Shown: positions 1-9,712, numbered from the stretch's first letter. The stretch is 64,000 nucleotides of DNA from Palsa-504 sp963705835 (GCA_963705835.1 CAVPLC010000003.1:18433-82432), one strand, 5' to 3'. Notes: generated from the letters alone by a model not told the origin. Made by a program: numbers and translations.

Positions 1-539
1 TCGGCGTCGAGCACGCTCTGATCGTGGTGCAGCTGCGCGGTCGCGGCCTGGATCGCCGACGGCGTGCTGGCGGTCAGCAGCGTGGCGACGTCCGCCTGCA
101 CCCGCTGCGCGTCCGGGAACCCCCAGGTGACGAGATCGTTCACGGTCTGTTCCAGGTGGAAGGAGGCCAGCGATTCCGGGGGCTGGTACTGGACCAGGTC
201 GTCCATCGGCATGTTGTTGGCCGGGGAGCAGTTCGTCGCGCCGAAGGTGGCGATGCCGACCGCGGTCTTGATGTCGTGGCTGGTCCCGGACTGGATCTCC
301 CGCAGCGCAGTGAGCGACTCGCTGACGCCGCCGGCGCACGACTCGATGTCGGTGTTCAGCTCCTGCACCACCCCGCGCAGGTCGATGACGCGCTGGGAGG
401 TGGACGGATGATGGGGAATCGCGGCGAGCGTCAGCCCGGCCACGAGCACCACGCCGCCCGCGAGCATCCACCGAGGGGTACGCAGCACCGGCCAGCCCGA
501 GCGTCGCGTAGGTATGCCCCCGGTCGGTCCTGCCGCCAT
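1..539 (-). CDS. Membrane-anchored hypothetical protein, C-terminus cut by window edge
   Basis: The reverse strand is open from an ATG at 539 to the window edge (about 179 residues). The start is fixed by a strong AGGAGG a few bases upstream (complement of 542-550). The protein has a basic N-terminus, one membrane segment (about residues 25-40), then a soluble helical domain with two cysteines (near residues 68 and 104). One strand-plus-helix stretch begins with VIDLRGVVQELNTDIESC. I do not recognise the family; topology suggests an anchored extracytoplasmic protein. It is divergent from the oxidase operon and could share its promoter region. Confidence 0.6.
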   Translation of the reverse strand, partial: MAAGPTGGIPTRRSGWPVLRTPRWMLAGGVVLVAGLTLAAIPHHPSTSQRVIDLRGVVQELNTDIESCAGGVSESLTALREIQSGTSHDIKTAVGIATFGATNCSPANNMPMDDLVQYQPPESLASFHLEQTVNDLVTWGFPDAQRVQADVATLLTASTPSAIQAATAQLHHDQSVLDA

Positions 540-933
540 CGGCTCCTCCTGGAACCGGTAGGCCACGCGGCACCGTACTGGCGGCCGGCCGGTTCGCCGT
601 CATCATAAGGGCCCGCTGCGGCCGGCGGATGCCCGCCGTCCGGCCGCCCCGCCCTGCGGTCGCCGCAATCGGCTGCCCGCAAACGATTGTCGCCAGCGGG
701 CTCGCTGACGATGCGTATCCGGCACTTCGATCATCCTTACTGGTCAGAGGGGATAAACCGACCCCGCGTCGGCCTCGCAGGGAAATGACAATTTCGTCAT
801 CCGCGACCCTAGGTGTTGCCGTGGGACACCGGGCGATCCGATGATCGACCCTGAGAGGTACCGGTCTGCGCAGCGAGGTTTACCGCACGGCCGGGCCTGG
901 CCTTGCGTGCAGACAAAGCGAGGTGGTGATCCG
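540..933. other. Divergent intergenic region upstream of the oxidase operon
   Basis: No convincing gene is seen. The region must hold the promoters for the leftward anchored protein and the rightward oxidase operon. A short dyad, ATGAC-N6-GTCAT (785-800), lies in its AT-richer centre and could be an operator; this is weak evidence. A short ORF reading into the operon from 841 is better explained as upstream extension of the first operon gene. Confidence 0.4.
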
Positions 934-1665
934 GTGTCCGTGGCGGCCCGGGCGGCGGCATTGCTCGCCGCCTTCCTCGTCGTGGTGGGAGTCGTGGTCT
1001 TCGTCGCCCTCTACTACATCGGCTCGGCAAGGACCCAGCTGTCGGTCGTTCATTACACGGCGTCCGGCGGCCAGGTCAACGTGGCGCTGCAAGAAGACCC
1101 GTCGAACGACTCCGCCACCAAGCCGAACTGGGTGACCTACTACACCCAGGACCCGGTGACCAAGAACTGGCTGCATACGACGCTGTTCTCGGTCCCGGCC
1201 AACACGAAGGTCAACGTGACCATCTACGGCTTCGACGGCTGCACGCCGCTGCGGAACAACTTCTGGGGCCAGGTGCAGGGCACGATCGGCAATACGGTGA
1301 CCGTGCAGCAGTTCAACAAGAACAACACCCCGCTGGGGTCGGCGCAGACCGTATCGGTGATCAACTCCTGGGCGGCCTGCAACGTGGCGCATACGTTCGC
1401 GATCCCGGGCCTGAACCTGTACGTGCCGGTCGCCTCACCCAACGCGCAGAACTCGAAGACCAACCTGTGCAGCACGTTCCCGTGCACCCCCACCTCCGGC
1501 GGCGCGTACGCCCAGGAGACGTTCAGCTTCATGTCCCCCAGTCACACCGGTTCGTTCCGCTGGCAGTGCCTGATCCCCTGCGGCGGCGGATACCTCGACG
1601 GCAACGGCGGTCCCATGCAGACTCTCGGCTGGATGGCGGGCAACATGGACGTGGTGGCCTCATGA
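934..1665 (+). CDS. Anchored cupredoxin-like protein with incomplete CuA-type motif
   Basis: First gene of the oxidase operon, 243 residues. The GTG at 934 is chosen because an AGG-rich site precedes it and the product then begins directly with a membrane helix (about residues 5-28), giving an N-in anchor with an outside domain. The domain end resembles the copper site of oxidase subunit II: an AHTF segment like the first His ligand, then QCLIPCGGGY with two Cys in C-x3-C spacing. The expected second His is Tyr, and Met lies further downstream (GGPM). So it looks like a degenerate CuA or blue-copper relative. It overlaps the next gene by four bases. By inference it is an accessory or electron-carrying partner of the oxidase; the copper site is unproven. 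Confidence 0.7.
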   Translation: MSVAARAAALLAAFLVVVGVVVFVALYYIGSARTQLSVVHYTASGGQVNVALQEDPSNDSATKPNWVTYYTQDPVTKNWLHTTLFSVPANTKVNVTIYGFDGCTPLRNNFWGQVQGTIGNTVTVQQFNKNNTPLGSAQTVSVINSWAACNVAHTFAIPGLNLYVPVASPNAQNSKTNLCSTFPCTPTSGGAYAQETFSFMSPSHTGSFRWQCLIPCGGGYLDGNGGPMQTLGWMAGNMDVVAS

Positions 1666-2641
1666 GCGCGACGGAGATCCCGGCGGCGGACACCGTCCAG
1701 GCCGAGCCGCGGCACGGCTGGCGCATGTTCGCGATCTGGTTCGTCCTGACCCTGCCCGCCTGCCTGATCATCTGGTTCGTCTGGTACCCGCACCTGCCGC
1801 CGGGCCGCATGTCCGACGCGGCCAAACATCAGCAGTTCGACATCGCGGTGCTGGCGGTAAGCGCCGCGCCGGTCGTCATCGCGGTGCTCCTGTACTTCAT
1901 CTACGCGATCGTGGTCTGGCGGGCCAAGCCGGGCGACGACAGCGACGGCCCGGCGATCTACGGCAACACCAAGGTCCAGGCGACGTGGATCATGGGCACG
2001 TCGGCCATCGTGCTCTGGCTGGCCGTGTTCGGCACGATCGAGCTCGTCGGTCCGGCCGGCGCCGGCGCCGGCGAGGGTCCGTCGCCGATCTGGACACTGG
2101 CCGGAAAGCAATCCGCGACCTGGACCCCCGGCACCGGCACCATGCTCCAGGTCCAGGTGATCGGCCAGCAGTGGACCTGGAGCTACCGGTATCCCCAGTT
2201 TGGCGGCTTTCAGAGCACCGAGCTGATGCTGCCGTTGGACACCCCGGTGACCTTCCACGTGACCTCGCTGGACGTGATCCACAGCTTCTGGGCCTACCAG
2301 CTGGGCGTGAAGGCCGACGCCAACCCGGGCGTGGACAACGTGGCGTACGTGACGCCGAAGGCGCTGGGCAGCGTCACCGTCCGCTGCAACGAGCTGTGCG
2401 GCATCTGGCACGGCGCCATGTTCAACTACGGCCACGTTGTCTCCCAGTCCGCGTTCGAGTCCTGGGCGAGCGGCGTGCAGGCCAAGGAGACGTCGGACGG
2501 GGTGCTGGCCGCCCTGCCCGCGTACGCGCTGACCTACGATCCCACCGTGATCCCTCAGCTGGGCAAGAGCCTGGTCACGATCGCGGGATCACCGGCTCAC
2601 CCGGGTACTACTACGGGCCAGGCAACCCGGTACAGCCGTGA
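1662..2641 (+). CDS. ctaC: Cytochrome c oxidase subunit II (CuA subunit), 3' frameshift
   Basis: Carries electrons from the donor to subunit I through the dinuclear CuA centre. ATG at 1662 overlaps the previous stop. Two N-terminal membrane helices (about residues 22-44 and 63-88) are followed by the aromatic electron-entry motif QQWTWSYRYP and a complete CuA set: His in DVIHSFW, then RCNELCGIWHGAMF supplying Cys, Cys, His and Met. The frame as written runs through the start of ctaD. A one-base loss in the G run 2585-2587 (three G where four restore the frame) gives a natural tail ending GYYYGPGNPVQP and a TGA at 2639-2641. I therefore end the gene at 2641. No fused cytochrome c domain is present. 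Confidence 0.88.
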
Positions 2642-2716
2642 CGCACTTCCTGCCGCGGATCGCGGCGCGCAGTGTTGTATCCGCCATGACTTCGGTGAAG
2701 TTAGAGGGGTGACGGG

Positions 2717-4681
2717 ATGGCCATCGAGACCCAGCCGGAGCGAGCCGAGCCCACGGGCCGCGGCCCGGAGGGAGTGGCCGCGCGGCCCTGGTGGCTGCGC
2801 CCGGGTGTCCATACCGGCCTGATCGGGGCCGTAATCGGCTATCTGCTCGGTCACTTGCTCGGCAACTTCCTCGGCGGCGGCTACAGCCGCAGCGCCCTGT
2901 CCGACGCCAACGACGTGGCGATCGTGCTCGGCTACGCGTTCGGCGTCATCGGCTGGCTGGCCGGGCTCGGCGTGTTCAACGACCTGTTCCTGCTCATGCT
3001 GGGCCGGCCGATGCCCGAGGAGCCCAGGCTGCTCGGGAAAGAGGAGCCCGGCCTGGGCAAGTACTTCAGGTACACGCTCGATCACAAGGTCGTGGGCATC
3101 CAGTACCTGTACGGCATGATCGGCTACTTCCTCACCGGCGGGCTGTTCGCCATGGCGATCAGGAGTGAGCTGCTGTCGCCCTCGTACCACCTCATCGGCC
3201 CGGAGCAGTACCTGATGGTGGTCGGCGAGCACGGCACGATGATGATGATGATGATGTCGTCGGTCATCCTCGGGCCGTTCGGCCAGTACTTCGGCCCGCT
3301 GCTGATCGGGTCGAAGCGGGTCGCGTTCCCGCGGCTCGAGGCGCTCGGCTTCTGGCTCACCCCGGCTGCGTACGTCATCCTGCTGTCTGCCCTGCTGTTC
3401 GGCGGGTTCCCCACCGGCTGGACCGGTTACGAGCCGCTGGCCACCCAGGCGACGTCGGGCATGGACGCCTATTTCTTCGCGTTCGGCCTGATGGGCATCT
3501 CGATGATCCTGGCCGGCTTCAACATGATCGTCACGATCATCAACTACCGGGCGCCCGGCATGCGCTGGAGTCGGCTCCCGATGTTCGTCTGGTCGATGTT
3601 CACGGTGTCGTTCCTGCAGGTGCTGGCGGTGCCGGTGCTGGTCGGGGCGTGCTTCATGGGGCTCGCCGACCGGACCTTCCAGACCGCGTTCTTCACCAAC
3701 CAGCTCGGCGGCAGCAGCTACCTGTACGAGGACCTGTTCTGGTTCTTCGGCCATCCGGAGGTGTACATCCTGGCGCTGCCCGGCTTCGGCGTCATCGCGG
3801 AGGTGATCTCCGTGTTCTGCCGCAAGCCGCTGTTCGGCTACCGGATTATGGGGGCCGGCATGCTCGGCGTCGGCATCTTGTCCTTCTTCGTCTGGCAGCA
3901 TCATCTGTTCGACAGCGGGATCAACCCGGACATGCGGCCGCTGTTCATGCTCACCACCGAGCTGATCTCCATCCCGACCGGGTTCATCTTCCTGGTCGGC
4001 ATGGGCACCTTCTGGAAGGCGAAGATCCGGTTCAGCATCCCGATGCTGTTCGCTCTGGCGTTCTACTTCAACTTCTTTATCGGTGGCATCAGCGGCGTGT
4101 TCCTGTCAGATGTGCCCGCGGACACGACCGAGCACGGCTCGTTCTTCGTGATGGCGCACTTCCACTACACGATCATGGGCGGGCTGATCTTCGCGTTCAT
4201 GGCCGGCATCTACTACTGGCTGCCGAAGATGACCGGGATCAAGCTGAACGAGCGGCTGGGCCGGGTCCACTTCTGGACCATGTTCATCTTCTTCAACACC
4301 ACCTTCCTGCCGTTGTTCGCGCTCGGCCTCATGGGCATGCCGCGCCGGGTCTTCGAGTACGCACGCAACCTCCAGACGCTCAACGACTGGGTCTCGATCT
4401 CCGCGTTCTGCCTGGGTGTGTCGATCCTGATCTTCCTGATCAACTTCGTCATGTCCATGCTGTTCTGGCGGGAACCCGAGGTCGGCAACCCGTGGCGGGC
4501 CCGCAGCCTGGAATGGCAACTTTCGACTCCGCCGCCGCCGGAGAACTTCAAGCGGGTGCCGGTGGTCCTGTCCGGTCCCTATGACTACGGCGTCAAGGAC
4601 GCGCTCCCGGTGGCCGACCTGAACCCGCCGCCCGGCGTCATCGGGTCCGCCTACGCGCCGGCCCGCGCAACGGAGGCATGA
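2717..4681 (+). CDS. ctaD: Heme-copper oxidase subunit I with atypical proton channels
   Basis: Catalytic subunit, 654 residues, with two extra membrane helices at the N-terminus before the usual twelve. Heme and copper ligands are present: EHGTMM (low-spin heme His), FFGHPEVYIL (CuB His with the cross-link Tyr and the channel Glu), WQHHLF (two CuB His) and MAHFHYTIMGG (heme a3 and heme a His). Propionate-binding MPRR is kept. Several textbook proton-pathway residues differ: GAPDMAFPR is GSKRVAFPR, the two Asn after it are Glu-Ala, and the K-pathway segment IPTGxK is IPTGFI. The Mg-site pair HD is HG. A run of six Met follows the heme ligand. It overlaps ctaE by ATGA. The cross-link Tyr argues for oxygen reduction; a divergent subfamily is inferred. 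Confidence 0.93.
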   Translation: MAIETQPERAEPTGRGPEGVAARPWWLRPGVHTGLIGAVIGYLLGHLLGNFLGGGYSRSALSDANDVAIVLGYAFGVIGWLAGLGVFNDLFLLMLGRPMPEEPRLLGKEEPGLGKYFRYTLDHKVVGIQYLYGMIGYFLTGGLFAMAIRSELLSPSYHLIGPEQYLMVVGEHGTMMMMMMSSVILGPFGQYFGPLLIGSKRVAFPRLEALGFWLTPAAYVILLSALLFGGFPTGWTGYEPLATQATSGMDAYFFAFGLMGISMILAGFNMIVTIINYRAPGMRWSRLPMFVWSMFTVSFLQVLAVPVLVGACFMGLADRTFQTAFFTNQLGGSSYLYEDLFWFFGHPEVYILALPGFGVIAEVISVFCRKPLFGYRIMGAGMLGVGILSFFVWQHHLFDSGINPDMRPLFMLTTELISIPTGFIFLVGMGTFWKAKIRFSIPMLFALAFYFNFFIGGISGVFLSDVPADTTEHGSFFVMAHFHYTIMGGLIFAFMAGIYYWLPKMTGIKLNERLGRVHFWTMFIFFNTTFLPLFALGLMGMPRRVFEYARNLQTLNDWVSISAFCLGVSILIFLINFVMSMLFWREPEVGNPWRARSLEWQLSTPPPPENFKRVPVVLSGPYDYGVKDALPVADLNPPPGVIGSAYAPARATEA

Positions 4682-5343
4682 CGATGACGGACATGACGTC
4701 ACCATCGGCGCGGGAAGCTGCGGACGAGGACGAGGCCTTTTACCACGAGTGCGGGCTCAATGCGACCTGGACCGGCTCGCGGCTGGCGGTCGGCGGGCTG
4801 ATGTTCCTATTCGGCGCGTTCCTGTTCGCCTATTTCTACCTACGGTCCCTCAACTCGGCGGGCCGGTGGCAGGGGTCCGGCTTCATAAACCCGTCGCTGT
4901 GGATCGGCACCACGATCATGCTGCTGGCCGAACTGTCCGCCGGGGTGCACTACTTCGGGCTGCAGCGGATCAAGGCCGGGCACAAGGCCACCTGGCAGAT
5001 CGACGGGCTGATCGCCATGGGCCTCGGGCTGGCGGCGGTCGCGATGCAGGTCTACCAGCTCGTGGACCTTCCGTTCAGTCCGGGCAGTTCGGGTTACGCC
5101 AGCGTCTTCACTGGCTTCTACTCGGTCTTCCTCGTCACCCAGCTTTGCGCGCTGGTCTGGCTGGAGATCCTGCTGGCCAGGTCCCGGTTCATCCCGGCCA
5201 TGTCGTTCGTGGAACAGCCCCCCACGTACACTGAGACCCGCGATGTGCAGCGGTTCCAGGCCTCGCTGAGCGCCTTCTCGACCGTCTGGAACTACCTGGC
5301 CCTGATGGCGCTGCTGTTCTGGTTCCTGTTCTACGCTCTGTAG
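4678..5343 (+). CDS. ctaE: Cytochrome c oxidase subunit III
   Basis: 221-residue integral membrane protein, translationally coupled to ctaD by ATGA. About five to six membrane helices are visible, starting with a segment containing GGLMFLFGAFLFAYFYLR and ending with a hydrophobic C-terminal helix (ALLFWFLFYAL). The motif-like segment ELSAGVHYFGLQ fits the COX3 fold, and length is normal for the short bacterial form. It stabilises subunit I and supports proton uptake rather than binding redox cofactors. Position and topology support the call more strongly than any single motif. Confidence 0.85.
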   Translation: MTMTDMTSPSAREAADEDEAFYHECGLNATWTGSRLAVGGLMFLFGAFLFAYFYLRSLNSAGRWQGSGFINPSLWIGTTIMLLAELSAGVHYFGLQRIKAGHKATWQIDGLIAMGLGLAAVAMQVYQLVDLPFSPGSSGYASVFTGFYSVFLVTQLCALVWLEILLARSRFIPAMSFVEQPPTYTETRDVQRFQASLSAFSTVWNYLALMALLFWFLFYAL

Positions 5344-5379
5344 TAACGTGCTGAGGCGAAGAGGGAGAGGGGACCTAGA

Positions 5380-5706
5380 GTGAATTCTAACGTCAGCGCT
5401 TGGACCTTCGGCGGATCGATACTGACCTTCGCCTTCCCGATGATCTTGTTCATCGTCGTGGCGGCCGCGCTGTACGTGCTGTACACCAAGCCCGAGACGG
5501 TGCCCGGGCACCGGGTCCGTCCTCCGGAGCGCCCGGTGTCCTACACTCCGGTGGCCGATGTGCAGGCCGTCGGCCAGGGCGAGGCCGCCCAGACCGAAGG
5601 CAGCGCGGCGGCCGAGACCAGCGCGGACGCGACCGCCGGGACCAGCGCAGATACGGCGGCGGAGACCAGCACGGACGAGGCGGCCAGGACCGAGGACGGG
5701 GAGTGA
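5380..5706 (+). CDS. Small single-helix membrane protein of the oxidase operon
   Basis: 108 residues from a GTG at 5380, preceded by a GAGGGAGAGGGG-type ribosome site. One membrane helix (about residues 10-32) is followed by an acidic, Ala/Thr/Ser/Glu-rich tail with repeated TSAD/TS-type units that looks disordered. No cofactor motif is seen. Position between subunit III and heme o synthase suggests a small accessory or subunit-IV-like protein. It overlaps the next gene by GTGA. Confidence 0.65.
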   Translation: MNSNVSAWTFGGSILTFAFPMILFIVVAAALYVLYTKPETVPGHRVRPPERPVSYTPVADVQAVGQGEAAQTEGSAAAETSADATAGTSADTAAETSTDEAARTEDGE

Positions 5707-6734
5707 CGTCTAGCGCGGCGCTCCCAGAGCTGGATCACCGGGGAGCCCCACCAGCCCCCCGCCGGTCGCCGCGGGTCGTGGGCGGCGCGCTCGTCGCGCT
5801 GACCAAGCCGCGCATCATCGAACTGCTCCTGGTCACCACGGTCCCGACCATGCTGCTCGCCCAGCACGGCCTGCCGTCGCTGCGGCTCGTGCTGGTCACG
5901 CTGGTCGGCGGCACGCTGGCCGCGGGCAGCGCCAACACGATCAACTGTTACATCGACCGCGACATCGACGCGGTGATGAAGCGGACCTCCCGCCGCCCGC
6001 TGGTGGTCAACGGCCACGGCACGATCAAGCCCTGGGAGGCGCTGGCCTGGGGGATCGCGCTGGGCGCGGGCGCCACCCTGCTGCTCGGCCTGATGGCCAA
6101 CTGGCTGGCGGCGACGCTGGCCGACACGGCCATCCTGTTCTACATCTTCGTGTACACGCTGCTGCTCAAGCGGCGCAGCCCAGCCAACATCGTGATCGGC
6201 GGCGCCGCGGGCTGCTTCCCGGTCCTGGTCGGATGGGCCGCGGTGACCGGCACCGTGAGCCTGCCCGCGGTGGTGCTGTTCGCGGTGATCTTCCTGTGGA
6301 CCCCGCCGCACTTCTGGGCGCTGGCCATGAAGTTCCGCAAGGACTACGCGGCCGCGAACGTGCCGATGCTGCCGGTGGTGGCCACGCCCGCGGCCGTGGC
6401 GCGGAAGATCCTGTGGTACTCCTACGCGATGGTGGGGGCCACGCTCGCCCTGATCCCCTACGCCGGCTGGATCTACGGCGTGCTGGCCGCCGCGCTGGGC
6501 GCCTGGTTCCTGGCCGAGGCGCACGGGCTGGACGCCAGGGTCCGGTCGGCCCAGCCCCCAGCAAACGAGCCCGCAGCAAACCAGCCCGCAGCAAACCAGC
6601 CCGCAGAGCACCAGCCCGCAGAAAAAGCACCCTCGCCGGCCCCGATGCGCCTGTTCCACCTGTCCATTGCCTACCTGACGCTCCTGTTCGCCGCGGTGGC
6701 GGTGACGGCCCTGCTTCCGTGGGGCCGTTGGTAG
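5703..6734 (+). CDS. ctaB: Protoheme IX farnesyltransferase (heme o synthase)
   Basis: Converts heme b to heme o, the precursor of heme a. The GTG at 5703 overlaps the preceding stop and gives about 343 residues. UbiA-family hallmarks are present: NCYIDRDIDAVMKRTSRRPL (Asp-rich prenyl-diphosphate site) and DYAAANVPMLPV (second Asp region), plus WTPPHFWALAMKF. Roughly nine helices are predicted. Between the last two helices lies an unusual Pro/Ala/Asn/Gln linker encoded by four 15-bp repeats. No ctaA (heme a synthase) is in this window, so whether the oxidase uses heme o or heme a cannot be read here. Confidence 0.92.
   Translation: MTSSAALPELDHRGAPPAPRRSPRVVGGALVALTKPRIIELLLVTTVPTMLLAQHGLPSLRLVLVTLVGGTLAAGSANTINCYIDRDIDAVMKRTSRRPLVVNGHGTIKPWEALAWGIALGAGATLLLGLMANWLAATLADTAILFYIFVYTLLLKRRSPANIVIGGAAGCFPVLVGWAAVTGTVSLPAVVLFAVIFLWTPPHFWALAMKFRKDYAAANVPMLPVVATPAAVARKILWYSYAMVGATLALIPYAGWIYGVLAAALGAWFLAEAHGLDARVRSAQPPANEPAANQPAANQPAEHQPAEKAPSPAPMRLFHLSIAYLTLLFAAVAVTALLPWGRW
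6561..6620 (+). repeat. Four 15-bp tandem repeats inside ctaB
   Basis: Four in-frame 15-bp units (GCAAACCAGCCCGCA type) encode ANQPA-like pentapeptides in the loop between the final two helices of heme o synthase. The repeat keeps frame, so copy-number change would only lengthen the loop. Confidence 0.85.
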
Positions 6735-6987
6735 GCCCGGCTCGGCGGCCGGCCGGTACGATGAAAGCCGGTTGGCGAAGGTTTGGCGTAATCTGGCCAC
6801 GGTAGCTAGGCGTATCCCTCGGGCCCGGGAAGGGAGGTCATTTTCCGGCCCGTGACGGTCCTTCGCCGGACCTGCGCGTCTGGTCGTTTGCGCCGTTCAG
6901 GGGGGAGCCGGCGCCGTAACCATTCCTTCATGTTGAGCCAGTAGACCGTCTGTGAGGACTTCGCAGGCACCACGAGGAGGTAGGCGA

Positions 6988-8723
6988 GTGCTACGACCGG
7001 CATCCCGCCGCGCTAGCCAGCAAAGCGCCATGCCGCACGGGGACGACGCCACGCCGTACGAACCCGGTCCGTACGGCCCGGACGGCGCACCCTACGCGCC
7101 GAACGCCCCCCAGTACCAGCCGAACGCCTCCCCTTACAGACCCGACGGCCAGCAGTACGGCCCAGATCCCTCCCCGTACCGCCAGAACCCCTCGCCGTAC
7201 GCCCCGAACGCCTCTCCGTACGGCCCCGACCCCTACGGGCCGGACTCCCCGGGCTACGACCCGAACCCGTCCCCGTACGGCCCCAACGGCTACGAAGCCC
7301 AGAACGGCTACGGGGCCCAGGACGGCTACGGGGCCCAGAACGGCTACGGTGGCCCGGCCGCCTACCCGCCTGACGCCCCGCCGTACAACCCGTACAACCC
7401 GTACAACCAGTACGGCCAGTACGGCCAGTACGGCCGGGGACGTCGCCCTACGACCCGCAGCCCTACGGGCCCGACGAGACCCTGCCGCCGAACGACCGCG
7501 ACGGCGACGGCGACCGCGACGGCGACGGCGACTACCCAGGCCCGCCCGGCCGGCGCCGGACGCCGCAGGCGCGGCCGCAACACCGGGGCCCCAAGCGCCC
7601 CCGCCTGATCCGCAGGCTGCTGCGCCGGCGCACGGTGCAGGTCATCCTGGCCCTCATCGCCGTGCTCTGCATCTGGCTCGCCTTCTCCGTCGGCCAGGCG
7701 CTCACCTCCCCCGGCGGCGGGTCGCTGTCCTCCAAGCTGGCCGAGTGGGCCAGGGACCACTACCTGGGCCCGGTGGTGACGTTCGGCGAGTGGCTCAGCT
7801 ACTCCCCGCCCCCGGTGGGCGGCAAGCCGAAGACGACGATCGCGGTGCCGTCGGGCCCGGCGGTGAAGTTCAAGCACACCAAGGGCTTCCAGCCGATCAT
7901 CCCGGCCAAGCTGACCCCGTTCGCCAGCTCGCCGGAGGACGGCGAGGGTGTCTGGCGCGTGCTGGAGACGGTCAAGAACGAGCCGGCCATCTTCGGCACC
8001 TTCCTGCGCCCTGATCCCGTGCACACCGGCTACGTGGCCGGGATCGTGTCCCTGGACCAGCGCCTGGTCAAGTTCCAGCTCCGCCCCGGCAGCGAAGACC
8101 CGGGCCCGGGCAACTGGAAGGCCCAGGACTGGATCCCGCCCGGCACGCGCACCGGCCTGCTGGCCACCTTCAACGGCGGCTTCAAGATCAGCACGTCCGG
8201 CGGCGGCTTCTACCTCAACGGCCAGACCAGCGGCACCCTCACCAACGGGGCGGCCTCGGTGGTCTATTACCGCAACGGCACGATCAAGATCGGCGTCTGG
8301 GGCCAGGATGTCCACATGACCTCGAACGTCGTGGGCGTCCGGCAGAACCTCAAGCTCATCGTCGACCACGGCAAGGTCCCGGACTCGGTGGACCAGAACG
8401 TCATAGCGAGCTTCGGCGCTACCCTCGGCGGCGGGTACTACGTGTGGCGCTCCGGGCTCGGCATCACCAAGGGCGGCCGGATCATCTTCGTCTACGGCCC
8501 GGCGCTCAACGTCCGCGACCTGGCCAACCTGCTGCAGCGCGCGGGCGCGGTCGAGGCCCTGCAGCTGGACATCAACCCGTTCTGGATGTCCTTCGAGTAC
8601 TACAAGGCGAACGGCCACCCCTCGGACCCGACGCCGACCAACCTGCTGGTCGCCCAGCAGCAGACCGCGTACCGGTACTACTCGGTCTACAGCCGGGACT
8701 TCACCGCGGTCTACGCGCGGTGA
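6988..8723 (+). CDS. Phosphodiester-glycosidase-like (NAGPA/DUF2233) protein with Tyr/Pro-rich tail, frameshifted
   Basis: GTG at 6988 has GAGGAGG seven bases upstream. The first ~150 residues are a Pro/Tyr/Gly/Asn-rich repeat (PYGPD, NGYGAQ units), probably cytoplasmic and disordered. A one-base loss in the G run 7436-7439 separates this from the rest; restoring it joins a natural linker (SPYDPQPYGPDETLPPN) to a basic stretch, a membrane helix (from about 7635) and an extracytoplasmic domain. That domain shows GLLATFNGGFKI, GGFYLNG, VDHGKV, GLGITKGGRIIFVYG and ALQLDIN, the pattern of the NAGPA family. By family, such domains act on phosphodiester-linked sugars; the substrate here is unknown. 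It is coupled to the DPPR-synthase gene, suggesting a cell-wall glycan role. Confidence 0.75.
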
Positions 8724-9690
8724 CCGCCGAGGCCAGCGCCACCGAGGAGTCCGCCGGGGCGAGCACCGCGACAGTTGCCGCCGGGTCCCCGCAGCGCGCG
8801 GATCGCCAAGCACGCCCGCCGCCCGGGCTGGGCGATCTCGGTCCTGCGCACCGCCAGGCCCCGGCAGTGGCCGAAGAACCTGCTGGTCTTCGCGGCCCCC
8901 CTGGCGGCAGGGACGTGGGGCCGGCCGCACGGGCTGCTCTACGCGCTGGTGGCCGCGGCCGCCTTCGGCTCCGCCTCGGTCGCGGTGTACTTCATCAACG
9001 ACGTCGCCGACGCCGAGCGTGACCGCCAGCATCCGCGCAAGCGGTACCGCCCGATAGCAGCCGGCAACCTGCCCAAGTCGCACGCCCTGGTGATCGGCGC
9101 GGTGTGCGCGGCGGCCGGCCTGGCCGCGGGCCTGGCCGTCTCGGTGCCGCTGCTCACCGCCGCGGTCGGCGGCTACCTGGGCCTGTCGTTCTTTTACTCC
9201 TTCGTGCTCAAGAACATCCCGGTGGTCGAGCTGGTCTTCGTGGCGTCCGGGTTCCTGCTGCGCGTGCTCGGCGGCGCGGCGGCCACGCACGTGCCGCCGT
9301 CCGGCTGGTTCCTGCTGGTGTGCAGCCTGGGCGCGCTCGGCGTGGCCACCGCCAAGCGCTACACCGAACTGGCCGGCCTCGGCCAGGCGGCCATCCAGCA
9401 CCGCCCGGTCCTGCGCTGGTACACGCCGGTCGCGCTCATGGTCACCCAGTGGGTCATCGGCGCCGGCTTGATCGCGGCCTACCTGGCCTGGGCCGCCGGG
9501 GAGCGCCACAGCGCCCAGGGCTGGCACATCCTGTCGCGCCGTCCCGCTGACCGCGGCCCTGGTCCGGTTCGGCGTGCTGACCGCCCGGCACACCACCGCG
9601 CCGGTGGAAGACCTGCTCATGCGGGACGGCCTGATGCTGACCTGCGAGCTGTCCTGGCTGGCTCTGTTCGTGACGGGTCTCCAGGCGTGA
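8720..9690 (+). CDS. Decaprenyl-phosphate phosphoribosyltransferase (UbiA family), frameshifted
   Basis: Transfers 5-phosphoribose to decaprenyl phosphate, the first lipid step toward decaprenyl-phosphoarabinose. Conserved parts are RPRQWPKNLLVFAAPL, FINDVADAERDRQHPRKRYR (Asp-rich site) and YSFVLKNIPVVELVFVASG. The coupled GTG at 8720 lies in a different frame from the body, so either a shift occurs near 8785-8795 or translation begins at a TTG at 8775 without a good ribosome site. A second shift near 9531-9541 moves the reading frame to a proper end (MLTCELSWLALFVTGLQA, TGA at 9688). Downstream is the DprE2-type reductase of the same pathway; no dprE1 is in the window. Confidence 0.82.
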
Positions 9691-9712
9691 GGCCGCTTCC
9701 CGTGGGGGATCA

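Noticed and set aside
2597..3904. His-rich leftward ORF with seven consecutive His
   Set aside because: The His run is the antisense of the ATG run encoding the Met stretch in oxidase subunit I; not a metal-binding protein.
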